Positions 34,785 through 43,067 of a stretch of DNA of 64,000 nucleotides are shown here, one piece after another. Location: the NCBI RefSeq assembly GCF_013364195.1, contig NZ_CP054918.1:1-64000 (forward strand), read 5' to 3'. Within the stretch, counting starts at the first letter, position 1, and the number at the start of each line of letters is the position of its first letter. The stretch is from Streptomyces sp. NA04227. GTDB lineage: Bacteria > Actinomycetota > Actinomycetes > Streptomycetales > Streptomycetaceae. The translations under genes and the position numbers were made by a program. The notes below the pieces were generated by a model. The model was not told the DNA's origin. It made no database searches and saw only the letters and a program-made list of their open reading frames with translations.

Positions 34785-36272
34785 TTATGGGGTGGTGGGG
34801 TTGCCGAACCAGTGGTGGAGGGCGTGGGTGAGGGTGGTGGGGTTGTCGTCTGTTTCGGTTGCCCAGGCGATGTATCCGTCGGGGCGGATGAGGAGGGCGG
34901 TGAGGTTGTCGAGGGGGCCGGGGGTGGTGGGGGTGCCGGTGTGGGTGGTGATGCGGTCTTTCCAGCCGGTGAGGGTGGTGCGGAGTTCGTGGTTGTCGGT
35001 GAGGTCGAGGAAGAGGCCTTGGGCGTGGTGGAGGAGGTCGGGGGTGTGTTGGGGGCCGGTGAGGGTGGTCAGGGTGTGTGGGGGGAGGCGGTGTCCGGCC
35101 AGGGGGTGGGCGTTTTCGCCCATGTCGTAGTGGATGTCGAGGTGGCTGACGGCGCCGGCGAGGTGGCGTTTGACGTCGTCGAGGGCGATGAGTTCGGTGT
35201 AGAGGTCGCGGAGGGCTTGGGTTTCGTCGCCGCCGAAGAGGGCCATGCCCTGGGCGCGGGTGTTGGACAGCAGGCGGGCGCCGACGGGGTGGCGTTCGCT
35301 GTGGTAGGTGTCCAGGAGGTGGTGGGGGGCGCGGTGTTGGACGGTGGCGGCGAGTTTCCAGCCGAGGTTGACGGCGTCCTGGATGCCGGTGCTCATGCCC
35401 TGGCCGCCGGCGGGCAGGTGGATGTGTGCGGCGTCGCCGGCGAGCAGGACGCGGTGGTTGCGGTAGTGGGTGGCTTGGCGGGTGGCGTCGGTGAAGGAGC
35501 TGACCCACAGGGCGTTGCCGTGGGAGATGTCTTCGCCGGTGACCTGGTGCCAGGCGCGGGCGACGTCGGTGTAGTGGGGGGTGTCGCTGTCGGGGGTGGG
35601 GTGGGTGCCGTGGACGGACAGGATGATGCGGGCGATGCCTTCGGGCATGGGGAAGACCTGGACCAGGCCGCCGGGCAGGCGTTCGCCCAGCGGGCGCAGG
35701 CGTACGCCGCTGTCGGCGACGTCGGCCAGGTACATCAGCTGGGTTCCGCCGGTGCCGGGGAAGTCGATGCGGGCGGCTTTGCGGACGGGGCTGCGGGCGC
35801 CGTCGGCGCCGACGACGAAGCGTGCGCGTAAGTGTCGTGGGGTTCCGTCGGGGGTGGTGAGGGTGACGGTGACGTGGTCGTCCGCCTGGTCGAGTGCGGT
35901 GAAGGTGTGGCCGCGGCGGATGTCGGCGCCCAGTTCCAGGGCCCACTGTTCAAGGATGGCTTCGGTGGTGGACTGGGGGATGCCGCGGGCGCCGAAGTGG
36001 GCGCCTTCGAGGATGGTGTAGTCGAAGGGGACGCTGCCGAAGTGGCCCATGGCGCTGGTTTCCAGGCCGCCGAAGCGGGGGGTGAGGCCGCGCTGGTCGA
36101 AGGTTTCCAGGGTGCGGGCGGTGAAGCCCAGCGCGCGTGACTGGCCGGTGGGCTTTGTGAGTTGTTCGGCGACGATGACGCTCGCGCGGCCAAGGCGCAG
36201 TTCTCCGGCCAGCATCAGGCCGGTGGGCCCGGCTCCGATGACGATGACGTCCGCGTCCAGTGTGTGGTCCAT
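34785..36272 (-). CDS. FAD-dependent aromatic polyketide monooxygenase (PgaE/OxyS type)
   Basis: A 495-residue class A flavoprotein hydroxylase. GAGPTGLMLAGEL is the FAD Rossmann motif, GADGARSPVRK is the DG motif and LLAGDAAHIHLPAGGQGMST is the GD motif. NLGWKLAATVQHRAPHHLLD and YHSERHPVG follow, and the C-terminal domain is thioredoxin-like (TTPGPLDNLTALLIRPDGYI). Such enzymes hydroxylate angucycline, tetracycline or related aromatic polyketides. Codon 148 (35829-35831, minus strand) is TTA, rare in Streptomyces and read by the bldA tRNA, suggesting developmental control. No polyketide synthase genes are in the window, so it is an orphan here. Confidence 0.92.
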   Translation of the reverse strand: MDHTLDADVIVIGAGPTGLMLAGELRLGRASVIVAEQLTKPTGQSRALGFTARTLETFDQRGLTPRFGGLETSAMGHFGSVPFDYTILEGAHFGARGIPQSTTEAILEQWALELGADIRRGHTFTALDQADDHVTVTLTTPDGTPRHLRARFVVGADGARSPVRKAARIDFPGTGGTQLMYLADVADSGVRLRPLGERLPGGLVQVFPMPEGIARIILSVHGTHPTPDSDTPHYTDVARAWHQVTGEDISHGNALWVSSFTDATRQATHYRNHRVLLAGDAAHIHLPAGGQGMSTGIQDAVNLGWKLAATVQHRAPHHLLDTYHSERHPVGARLLSNTRAQGMALFGGDETQALRDLYTELIALDDVKRHLAGAVSHLDIHYDMGENAHPLAGHRLPPHTLTTLTGPQHTPDLLHHAQGLFLDLTDNHELRTTLTGWKDRITTHTGTPTTPGPLDNLTALLIRPDGYIAWATETDDNPTTLTHALHHWFGNPTTP

Positions 36273-37404
36273 CAGGGGGTCCTCTCCTCGTACGCGCCGG
36301 CATACCGGTCATCTCGCCTTGCGGGGCCGGGCGTTTGCGTTGTTGACGACTGGCTGGGCACCTTGGTGGAACTGCCCGTGGCGGGCCGGCCACGGCACGC
36401 GGGCTGGCCACGGCACGCGGCCCACACAGCCCCAGGCCGCAGCACCGCGCGGACGACGGCGGGGCGCCGCCTCGTCCCGTTCCGCCGGGAAGGGGGCTCG
36501 GTTGTGTGCCTGTTGGCGCACTCCCGGGGGGCCGGGGCCCGCACCGGACACGGCATACGGCCCCGCCCGCCTGCCCGTCCCGTCCGTCTCGTCCGTCTCG
36601 TCCGTCGGGACGGTCCGCGGCTCTTTCTCCATGCGTGGCCCGCGGGCCCGGGGTTCTCGTGCGTGGCCCGCGAGCCAGGGGTGCGCTGCCCCGATCCCTA
36701 CGGCGCGACAGCCCCGGCACACCCTTTGATCGTGTCCGCCACCGCACGCTCACCCCACCGGTCTGCGGCCCCGACTTGCCCTTGCCCGTTGCTGCCGCCG
36801 CCTGCCTGTTGGCGCTTTTGTGGTGTGCTGGTTTGCTTTCGCGGGCCTGCGGCTCCACGGGTCTTACCCGGGGGTGTGGTGCGGGTGCGGGCGGGTGGGG
36901 TGTGTGGGGCAAGGCGGTGCCCGAGTGCGTGATGCGGCGTCATCAGGATGCATGTCACATGCTGTTCTTTCGGTTGAGGGGCGGTGGAGCAGTCCTTGCG
37001 GCGGGCTGTGCCGCCCGCCGTGGCCGGGCCGTCTGCCGCCTGCGGGCTGTGCGCCAACAGTGCTGTGGCACGGCGGTGGTTGCAGGCCCGCCGTCCGGTT
37101 GGCGCGGCCGGGCGCAACGGGGGTGCGAGCGTTCTTCCAGCAGGCCCACAGCCCCTCTTGAGCGCTATGCCCGACGGTCACGACGAGAGCGAGGCCCAGA
37201 CCGTACGCGCACGGGCAAGGAGCGCGTACGGGGGACTCGGACGACTCCGAGATGCTGGGGGAGCCGGTGGCAGGTGTGTGCGGTGCGGCAGAACAACCGA
37301 CCACCCCCTGCCGCCGCACACTGACTACGCAGCAGAGTGCCCAGCAGCCCGACTCAGCACATCAGGAACTGGCCGCGTTCATCCGTACGCGGGTGAGGAC
37401 GTTC
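36273..37404. other. intergenic region without clear gene
   Basis: 1.1 kb with several Arg/Pro-rich frames and no recognisable motif. A short duplicated string, GGCACGCGGGCTGGCCAC then GGCACGCGG, lies near 36394-36420. The G/T skew of the preceding block stops at about 36290. The IS30 left end should lie toward the right side, but it is not recognisable. Confidence 0.5.
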
Positions 37405-38258
37405 ACGTGTACGCCGACAACTATCGGCCCTACGCCGCGCAGGCTCGCGCGGACAGCCGCCGCCCCCGCCCCAAGCCGCGGAAGATCCACCAGAGTCCTG
37501 AGCTGCGAGACTTCGTCCAGGCCGGCCTGGACCGCCGGTGGAGCCCGGAACAGATATGCCACGCTCTGAAGGCACAGTTTCCCGACCGGCCGGAGATGCA
37601 TGTGGTCCACGAGACGGTCTACCAGGCTCTCTACGTCCAGGGCCGAGGGGAACTGCGCCGTGAGCTGGTCCGCGCACTGCGCTCGGGGCGCACCCGCCGC
37701 AAGCCCCAACGGCAGACCCGCAGCCGGCAGCCCCGCTTCCGGGACCCCATGGTCATGATCAGTGAACGTCCTGCCGAGGCCGAGGAGCGGGCAGTGCCCG
37801 GCCACTGGGAAGGCGACTTGATCATCGGCAAGGACGGTGCCTCGGCCATCGGCACCCTCGTCGAACGCGCCACCCGCTACGTGATGCTCCTGCACCTGCC
37901 AGGCGGCCGCAGCGCCGAACTCGTCCGGGACGCGCTGGTGGACACCGTCCGGACACTGCCCAGGCATCTGGTCCGCTCGCTCACCTGGGACCAAGGCGCC
38001 GAGATGGCCACCCATAAGAGCTTCAGCATCGCCACCGACGTCCCGGTCTACTTCTGCGACCCCGCCAGTCCCTGGCAGCGCGGCTCCAACGAGAACACCA
38101 ACGGCCTGCTTCGCCAGTACTTCCCCAAAGGCACCGACCTCTCGGTCCACACCCACGAGCACCTGAACGCGGTCGCCGCCGAACTCAACGGCCGCCCACG
38201 CAAAACGCTCGGCTGGGAAACCCCAGCCGAGCGCCTGCATAAACTGCTCGCGGCCTGA
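37405..38258 (+). pseudogene. IS30-family transposase, 5'-truncated
   Basis: From ADNYRPYAAQARADSRRPRP onward the frame matches Streptomyces IS30 transposases: RWSPEQICHALKAQFPDRPE, HVVHETVYQALYVQGRGELR, then the DDE core with GHWEGDLIIG (first Asp), TWDQGAEMATHK (second Asp) and PWQRGSNENTNGLLRQYFPK (Glu). It ends TLGWETPAERLHKLLA. The N-terminal helix-turn-helix is missing; the open frame before 37405 is unrelated. The catalytic core looks intact, but the protein probably cannot bind its ends. Confidence 0.88.
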
Positions 38259-38271
38259 TCAACACGACCAC

Positions 38272-38292
38272 GTGTTGCGACGACCCCTAGAA
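38272..38292 (+). repeat. right end of the IS30 element
   Basis: GTGTTGCGACGACCCCTAGA plus A, 14 bp after the transposase stop, forms the outer end. The same sequence with one change occurs at 101-121. The matching left end was not found on the other side of the transposase. Confidence 0.6.
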
Positions 38293-38293
38293 A

Positions 38294-38473
38294 CCGCCCC
38301 TCGGGCAACGGTTCCCGATCGTCCTGACGCCAGATAATCAGGGCGCCGCTGGCGGAAAGAGAGTACTCAAAGCGCCGATCGGATCGGTCCGAGAAGCTCC
38401 GGACCCGATCCACGTCGTCCTGGTGGAACCGAGCCGGAACGGTCGCGGGAAGCAGCGTGACTTCAACACTCAT
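38294..38473 (-). pseudogene. small gene cut by the IS30 end
   Basis: From ATG 38473 the frame reads MSVEVTLLPATVPARFHQDD, VDRVRSFSDRSDRRFEYSLS and GALIIWRQDD, then runs straight into the IS30 terminus at about 38293. Codon use is native-like. The missing C-terminal part is not found left of the IS, so a deletion accompanied the insertion. The product family is unknown. Confidence 0.55.
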
Positions 38474-39191
38474 GCGCAGACTCTACTTTGAGGATGCCGC
38501 ACACGGCCCTGAGCACGCCTTCCGCGATTCCCTCCGATCGGCTTCGACTGTTGCGTCGGGATGCGCTGTTGTCGTTTCAGGCTGCACAGCGGCAAGAAGC
38601 CCTCTCGTGCCGGTAGTTGGGCGAGGGCCAAGTCAGGATCGGCGGCGTTCGACTGGGCGTCGGTGGATCGCGGGAGCCGACGGTGACTCACAGGGAGCAG
38701 CCCTGGCCGCGCCGTACTGTCATGCCCTGGTCGAGTGTGGCGTGCTCGGCAGGCTCCAGCTCGGCGGCGCGGAGGAAGTCGGCCACCTTGCCCGGCATAC
38801 CGAGAACGACCGGCAGTCCGGAGCCGGGACGCCCCGGGGCAGCGGCGTGTACTCAGGCATAGGTCCGCGACGGCGGGACACGGGGCAACAGCCATGCCAG
38901 GCCCAGAGGCGAGCAATCCCGTTGCGGCCGCGAAAAAGATAATGGGACGACCCCACGACCCCTTTCGGCTTTTTACAGTCCTCCGGAATTCTGTAGAAAG
39001 TTGGGTCTCGTCCGAGTCTTGTCGGCAGTGGGGCGCACGGGACACAGTCCTGCTGCAGGCGCTCCCCACCTCGGCGCCGCCGGACCTCAGAGCTGGAAAT
39101 CGGTCACGTCACACGCCGGTACCCGCCATCTCAGCATGCGCAGCTTTGTCATGCCTGGGTCAGGTCTGCCCTGCCTTCGAAAGGAAGCACG
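38474..39191. other. intergenic region, possible gene remnant
   Basis: About 720 bp. A minus-strand frame near 38690-38800 gives MPGKVADFLRAAELEPAEHA followed by TLDQGMTVRRGQG, which reads like coding sequence but has no good start or family. The right end holds the promoter and AAAGGAAG ribosome-binding site of the protease gene. Confidence 0.4.
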
Positions 39192-40394
39192 ATGGCACTG
39201 TCGCGCAGACAGTTCTTCGCCACGGCGGTCGCTGCCGCGGCCCTGACAGCGACTGGAGTTACGGGAGCCCAGGCCGTCACCGCCGAGGCGCCGGCCGGGA
39301 GTTACCAGCCCCAGATGGTCGAGGCACTGGCCGACTCCCTCGGCGTCAGCGAGTCGGCCGCGGTCGCGCGGCTGGACCGACAGGCCGCTCTGCAGAAGAC
39401 GCTCGGACTCATCCAGGACAAGGGTGTACGCACGGACGGTGCGTTCTTTGACCACAAGGGCCGCCTCGTCGTCAACGCCGCGAACGCACAGGCCGCCGAG
39501 GACGCCGAGGACGCGGGCCTGACTGCGCGCATACCCGCCCGCGGCGAGGCCCAGCTCAACCGGATCAAGGCCGCGCTCGACGCGCGGGCCGCCAAGCGTG
39601 TGCCTGCCGGCGTGACCTCCTGGGCGGTGGACGTCGAGAAGGACACGGTCACCGTGACGGTCGCCGACAGCAAGACCGCGAGCGCGCGTTCGTTCCTCGC
39701 GGCTGCCGCGAAGTACGGCAGCGCAGTGCGGGTGGTCAAGGACAAGACCGAGTACGAACCGCAGGCCACGGTCTACCCCGGCAGCCGCATGAACCTGAAC
39801 AACGACTCCCGTAGCTGGTGCTCGGTCGGCTTCGGGGCCCGGGACTCGCAGGGGTACCAGCACCTCGTCTCGGCCGGCCACTGCGTGGAGAGCAAGCCGG
39901 GCCTTTACCTCGACGGCGACCGCTTCGCCGTGGGCGAGCGTTCGCGCTTCCGCGAGGGCTACAACAGCGTCGACATGGGCACCGCCAGGGTGGACTCCGG
40001 GGACGCGATCGCCACTTCGGTCGGCACGTGGGGCAACGGCAGCCCGGTGGCGGTCAAGGGCAGCCAGCGAGCCACGCGTGGCGCCACCGTCTGCAAGTCG
40101 GGCTCGACCACGGGCTGGACGTGCGGCTCGGTCGGTTCCTACAACGTCTCCGTCACCTACACCAACCCGAACACCGGCGCGCGCACCTACGTCACCGGCC
40201 TTGCCACCTCCTCGGTGTGCACCGAGGGCGGTGACAGCGGCGGCGCCTACATCTCCGGCAACCAGGGCCAGGGCATGACGTCCGGCGGCCCGACCGGTCA
40301 GCAGTGCAACGGCGTCTACGGCGAGGGTTCGTCCTACTTCCAGCCCCTCGACGACGCACTGAGATACTACGGGCTCACCCTGAACACCAACTGA
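39192..40394 (+). CDS. streptogrisin-type S1 serine protease preproprotein
   Basis: A 400-residue secreted protease. The signal is twin-arginine-like (MALSRRQFFATAVAAAALTA). A prodomain of about 170 residues follows (VARLDRQAALQKTLGLIQDK), then the mature chymotrypsin-like domain. The triad is His in HLVSAGHCVE, Asp in YNSVDMGTAR and Ser in CTEGGDSGGAYIS. Paired cysteines (SWCSVG...GHCV, TVCKSGSTTGWTCG, SVCTEG...QQCNG) fit the disulfides of streptogrisin/alpha-lytic proteases. GAAAGGAAGC precedes the ATG. An imperfect hairpin after the stop may terminate transcription. A stand-alone extracellular nutrient-scavenging enzyme. Confidence 0.95.
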   Translation: MALSRRQFFATAVAAAALTATGVTGAQAVTAEAPAGSYQPQMVEALADSLGVSESAAVARLDRQAALQKTLGLIQDKGVRTDGAFFDHKGRLVVNAANAQAAEDAEDAGLTARIPARGEAQLNRIKAALDARAAKRVPAGVTSWAVDVEKDTVTVTVADSKTASARSFLAAAAKYGSAVRVVKDKTEYEPQATVYPGSRMNLNNDSRSWCSVGFGARDSQGYQHLVSAGHCVESKPGLYLDGDRFAVGERSRFREGYNSVDMGTARVDSGDAIATSVGTWGNGSPVAVKGSQRATRGATVCKSGSTTGWTCGSVGSYNVSVTYTNPNTGARTYVTGLATSSVCTEGGDSGGAYISGNQGQGMTSGGPTGQQCNGVYGEGSSYFQPLDDALRYYGLTLNTN

Positions 40395-40433
40395 CCACGG
40401 CAGACGGCCTCCTAGCCTTGCTGCGCGCATGAG

Positions 40434-40470
40434 CGAGGGTGGTTCACCGGCAGCGGTTGGACCACCCTCG
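40434..40470 (+). terminator. hairpin after the protease gene
   Basis: CGAGGGTGGT at 40434-40443 pairs perfectly with ACCACCCTCG at 40461-40470, 40 bp after the protease stop. Confidence 0.65.
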
Positions 40471-40507
40471 TACACTTGCCCCTCGATCAGCCCCACGGGG
40501 AGGTGCC

Positions 40508-41566
40508 ATGCTGCGAGCCGCCGCCGACCCCGGTGTGCCACCCCCGCCGCACACGGCCACGACACCGTCCAGCCCACCGCCGGGCGTGGTCGGCGACCGC
40601 ACCGGCACGCCCCCTTCTCCCCGGGACGAGCCGCCGGGCCCGGCCGTCGCCCCCTCGGCTCTGACACCGGCCCCCGCACTCACCTTTGCCAGCGCCCTGC
40701 GCGAGGCACTGCGCCGACGGGGGCTTCCGCTGCAACGGGTGTGCGACCGGCTGGCCGCCTGCGGCATCTCGGTCAGCCCGGCCACGCTCAGCCACTGGCA
40801 GCGCGGCCGCAGCTTCCCGGAACGGCCGCAGTCACTGCGTGCGGTACGGGAACTGGAGAACATCCTGGCCGTCGCGCCCGGCAGTCTCGTGAACCTCCTC
40901 CAGCCGCAGCGCCCACGAGGCAGGTCACGGACTGCCGTGCAGGACCTGTCGGTCTCCCGACGCGTCTTCCCACCCGGGTCGACGGTGGAGCGCGCCCTCG
41001 GCCCGGCCTTCGAGCACTTCAACCGGGACATCACTGCGCTGTCCATCCACGAGACCGTGTGGGTGGGCCCCGACCGAAGCGTGCGGCGGGTCTCCGTGAC
41101 CCAGGTCCTGCGCGCGCTGCGCGACGGTCCGGACCGGCTCACCCTCGTGCACCAGGTGGACGAAGGCGTCCCGCCTGATGTGAGCATCACCGTGCAGTGC
41201 GGCGCGCTCGGTCCGGTCCGCAAGGACGAGGGGCTGCGCTGCGTGGTCGCCGACATCCTGCTCGGACGCCACCTGCTGCGCGGCGACACGGCGGTGATCC
41301 GTTACGACATGAGGGTCCCTTCGGGCCCGATACCCAGCGCCTCGTACGAACGCCGCATCCGTATGAGTCTGCGCGACTACCTGTTGCACGTGTGCTTCGA
41401 TGCCGCAGCCCTGCCGGTGAGTTGCCTCAAGTTCTACCGTCGGCGCACCGACACCAAGCGGGAGCACACCGCCCGGGTGGCGATCGACCCCTCGCACACG
41501 GCCCATCTGCACCCGGCCAAGTGCACCCCCGGCGTGTACGGCATGGCCTGGGAGTGGCCGAAGTAG
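40508..41566 (+). CDS. helix-turn-helix regulator with Pro-rich N-terminus
   Basis: A 352-residue protein starting at ATG 40508 after GGGGAGGTGCC. The first 55 residues are Pro/Ala/Thr-rich and probably disordered. Residues 60-115 form an XRE-like helix-turn-helix (FASALREALRRRGLPLQRVC, CGISVSPATLSHWQRGRSFP, RPQSLRAVRELENILAV). The remaining 235 residues form an unrecognised beta-rich domain (VQDLSVSRRVFPPGSTVERA, TALSIHETVWVGPDRSVRR, CLKFYRRRTDTKREHTARVA). This resembles a conserved Streptomyces regulator family of unknown ligand. Convergent with the esterase gene. Confidence 0.82.
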   Translation: MLRAAADPGVPPPPHTATTPSSPPPGVVGDRTGTPPSPRDEPPGPAVAPSALTPAPALTFASALREALRRRGLPLQRVCDRLAACGISVSPATLSHWQRGRSFPERPQSLRAVRELENILAVAPGSLVNLLQPQRPRGRSRTAVQDLSVSRRVFPPGSTVERALGPAFEHFNRDITALSIHETVWVGPDRSVRRVSVTQVLRALRDGPDRLTLVHQVDEGVPPDVSITVQCGALGPVRKDEGLRCVVADILLGRHLLRGDTAVIRYDMRVPSGPIPSASYERRIRMSLRDYLLHVCFDAAALPVSCLKFYRRRTDTKREHTARVAIDPSHTAHLHPAKCTPGVYGMAWEWPK

Positions 41567-41632
41567 AAGTGGTGGGCGAAGCCGCGAACCGATTGAGACC
41601 GGTGTACGGCGACTCGCTCTCCTACGTAGCTA

Positions 41633-42682
41633 TCAACGCGCCGTCACGCCGGACCCTCCCAGGCCGAAGAACTGCGTGATCCAGTGGCTGGAGCAGATCG
41701 AGTCCAGGAAGTAGGCGGCATTGGTGCTGCCGCACTGCTCGCCACCGCTTCCCCGATCGACCGGGGTGCCGTGCCCGATGCCCGGGACCCGGTTCACCTC
41801 GATCGCCGTCGAGCCGTCCGCTGCCAGGTACTCCTCGTGCTTGGTGGCGTTCGGGCCGATTGTCGAGGTGCGGCCCGGTGTCTGGGACAGACCGTGCAAC
41901 GCGGTCCACTGGTCGCGCAGTTCGTCGGCGTTGCGCGGGGCGACGGTGGTGTCGTTGTCGCCGTGCCAGATGGCGACGCGTGGCCATGCACCGGTCCATG
42001 AGGGGTTGGCGGCACGGACCTGCTGCGCCCACTGTTCCGGAGTCTTGTCGGTTCCGGGGTTCATGCACATGTACGCACTGGCGACGTTCTTGGCGCAGCC
42101 GTAGGGCAGACCGGCGACGACCGCTCCGGCCTTGAAGACGTCGGGGTATGTGGCGAGCATGACCGAGGTCATGGCGCCGCCGGCGGACAGGCCGGTGACG
42201 TAGGTCCGCTGGGCGTCCGCACCGTAGGCGGAGACGGTGTGAGCGGCCATCTGCTGGACCGAGGCGGCCTCGCCCTGGCCCCTGCTGGTGTCACTGGGCT
42301 GGAACCAGTTGAAGCACTTGTTCAGGTTGTTCGTGGACGTGGTCTCCGCGAACACGAGCAAGAAGCCGTTGCGATCGGCGAGTTCGGGCAGACCCGAGTT
42401 GTCGGCGTAGGTCTGTGCGTCCTGCGTGCACCCGTGCAGCGCGAACACCACCGGCGGGTTCGCGGGCAGGGAGTCGGGCTGGTACACGTACATGTTCAAC
42501 TGGCCCGGGTTGTCGCCGAAGTTGGTGACCTTCGTCAGGCCGACTGCAGCGTCCGTGGCCTGCGCCGGGCTGTGCGTGGCCCCTGCCAGGACAAGGGCCA
42601 CGACGGCTGCGAAGCGGGACAGTTTCCCGCGCTGGGAGCGCCCCGCAAGACGCGACAGCGGGTGGACGGGGGGCGACTGCAT
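41633..42682 (-). CDS. secreted PHB-depolymerase-family esterase
   Basis: A 349-residue alpha/beta hydrolase. A signal peptide (FAAVVALVLAGATHSPAQA) follows a basic N-terminus. FALHGCTQDAQTYAD holds the oxyanion region, TYVTGLSAGGAMTSVMLATY the nucleophilic Ser, WHGDNDTTVAP the catalytic Asp and GIGHGTPV the His. It has the length of short-chain PHB depolymerases/acetyl xylan or feruloyl esterases of the same family; the substrate (polyester or plant ester) is not decided by sequence. GAAGGAGCCGTT precedes the ATG. Confidence 0.88.
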   Translation of the reverse strand: MQSPPVHPLSRLAGRSQRGKLSRFAAVVALVLAGATHSPAQATDAAVGLTKVTNFGDNPGQLNMYVYQPDSLPANPPVVFALHGCTQDAQTYADNSGLPELADRNGFLLVFAETTSTNNLNKCFNWFQPSDTSRGQGEAASVQQMAAHTVSAYGADAQRTYVTGLSAGGAMTSVMLATYPDVFKAGAVVAGLPYGCAKNVASAYMCMNPGTDKTPEQWAQQVRAANPSWTGAWPRVAIWHGDNDTTVAPRNADELRDQWTALHGLSQTPGRTSTIGPNATKHEEYLAADGSTAIEVNRVPGIGHGTPVDRGSGGEQCGSTNAAYFLDSICSSHWITQFFGLGGSGVTAR

Positions 42683-43007
42683 AACGGCTCCTTCGGTGTC
42701 ATGTGGAAGGGCATCGGGGCGCTCCCTGTGCGCGGATCAGCGGGAGTTCCCCGGTGCCAGGCACCGTAGGGGCGGCTCAGCGCGCGACGGTATGGCACGG
42801 AGCACCACACCCAGCAGGGTGCGATGTGCCTCCCGCGTAGGTTGCGATACCCGTCAACCTCCGGTAGCCAGTCGCCGGTTGGCCTCTCCAGATGCGCTGG
42901 AACGAGCAGCTCGGCAGCCGTGGCGGCGCGCACGTCGTCGACGCTCACTCCAGGGGCGAGTTCGGCCGGTCGAAGCCGTCGGAAGTGATGTCACCGCATC
43001 ACTTGTC
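42683..43007. other. intergenic, no gene seen
   Basis: 325 bp between the esterase start and the MFS 3' repeat. A minus-strand frame from GTG 42948 (VSVDDVRAATAAELLVPAHL) is open but has no family and would run into the esterase gene, so it is not annotated. The part near 42690-42720 holds the esterase promoter region. Confidence 0.4.
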
Positions 43008-43067
43008 CGGCTTGGTCAGCACTCGTTCGGCTTGGTCAGCACTCTTTCGGTTTGGCCAGTGCCTTGC
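43008..43067 (+). repeat. 20-bp tandem repeat over the MFS 3' end
   Basis: CGGCTTGGTCAGCACTCGTT (43008), CGGCTTGGTCAGCACTCTTT (43028) and a diverged third copy, CGGTTTGGCCAGTGCC (43048). The MFS stop codon lies in the first copy. Confidence 0.85.

Noticed and set aside
33841..35946. 701-codon minus-strand open frame over the monooxygenase
   Set aside because: Shadow of the real oxygenase in a neighbouring frame plus low-complexity spacer; no motifs.
36984..37404. Extended N-terminus of the IS30 transposase frame
   Set aside because: Residues before ADNYRPYAAQ have no resemblance to the IS30 helix-turn-helix; the frame is open by chance.
42535..42948. Minus-strand frame from GTG 42948
   Set aside because: Short plausible start only, no family, and it would run out of frame through the esterase N-terminus.
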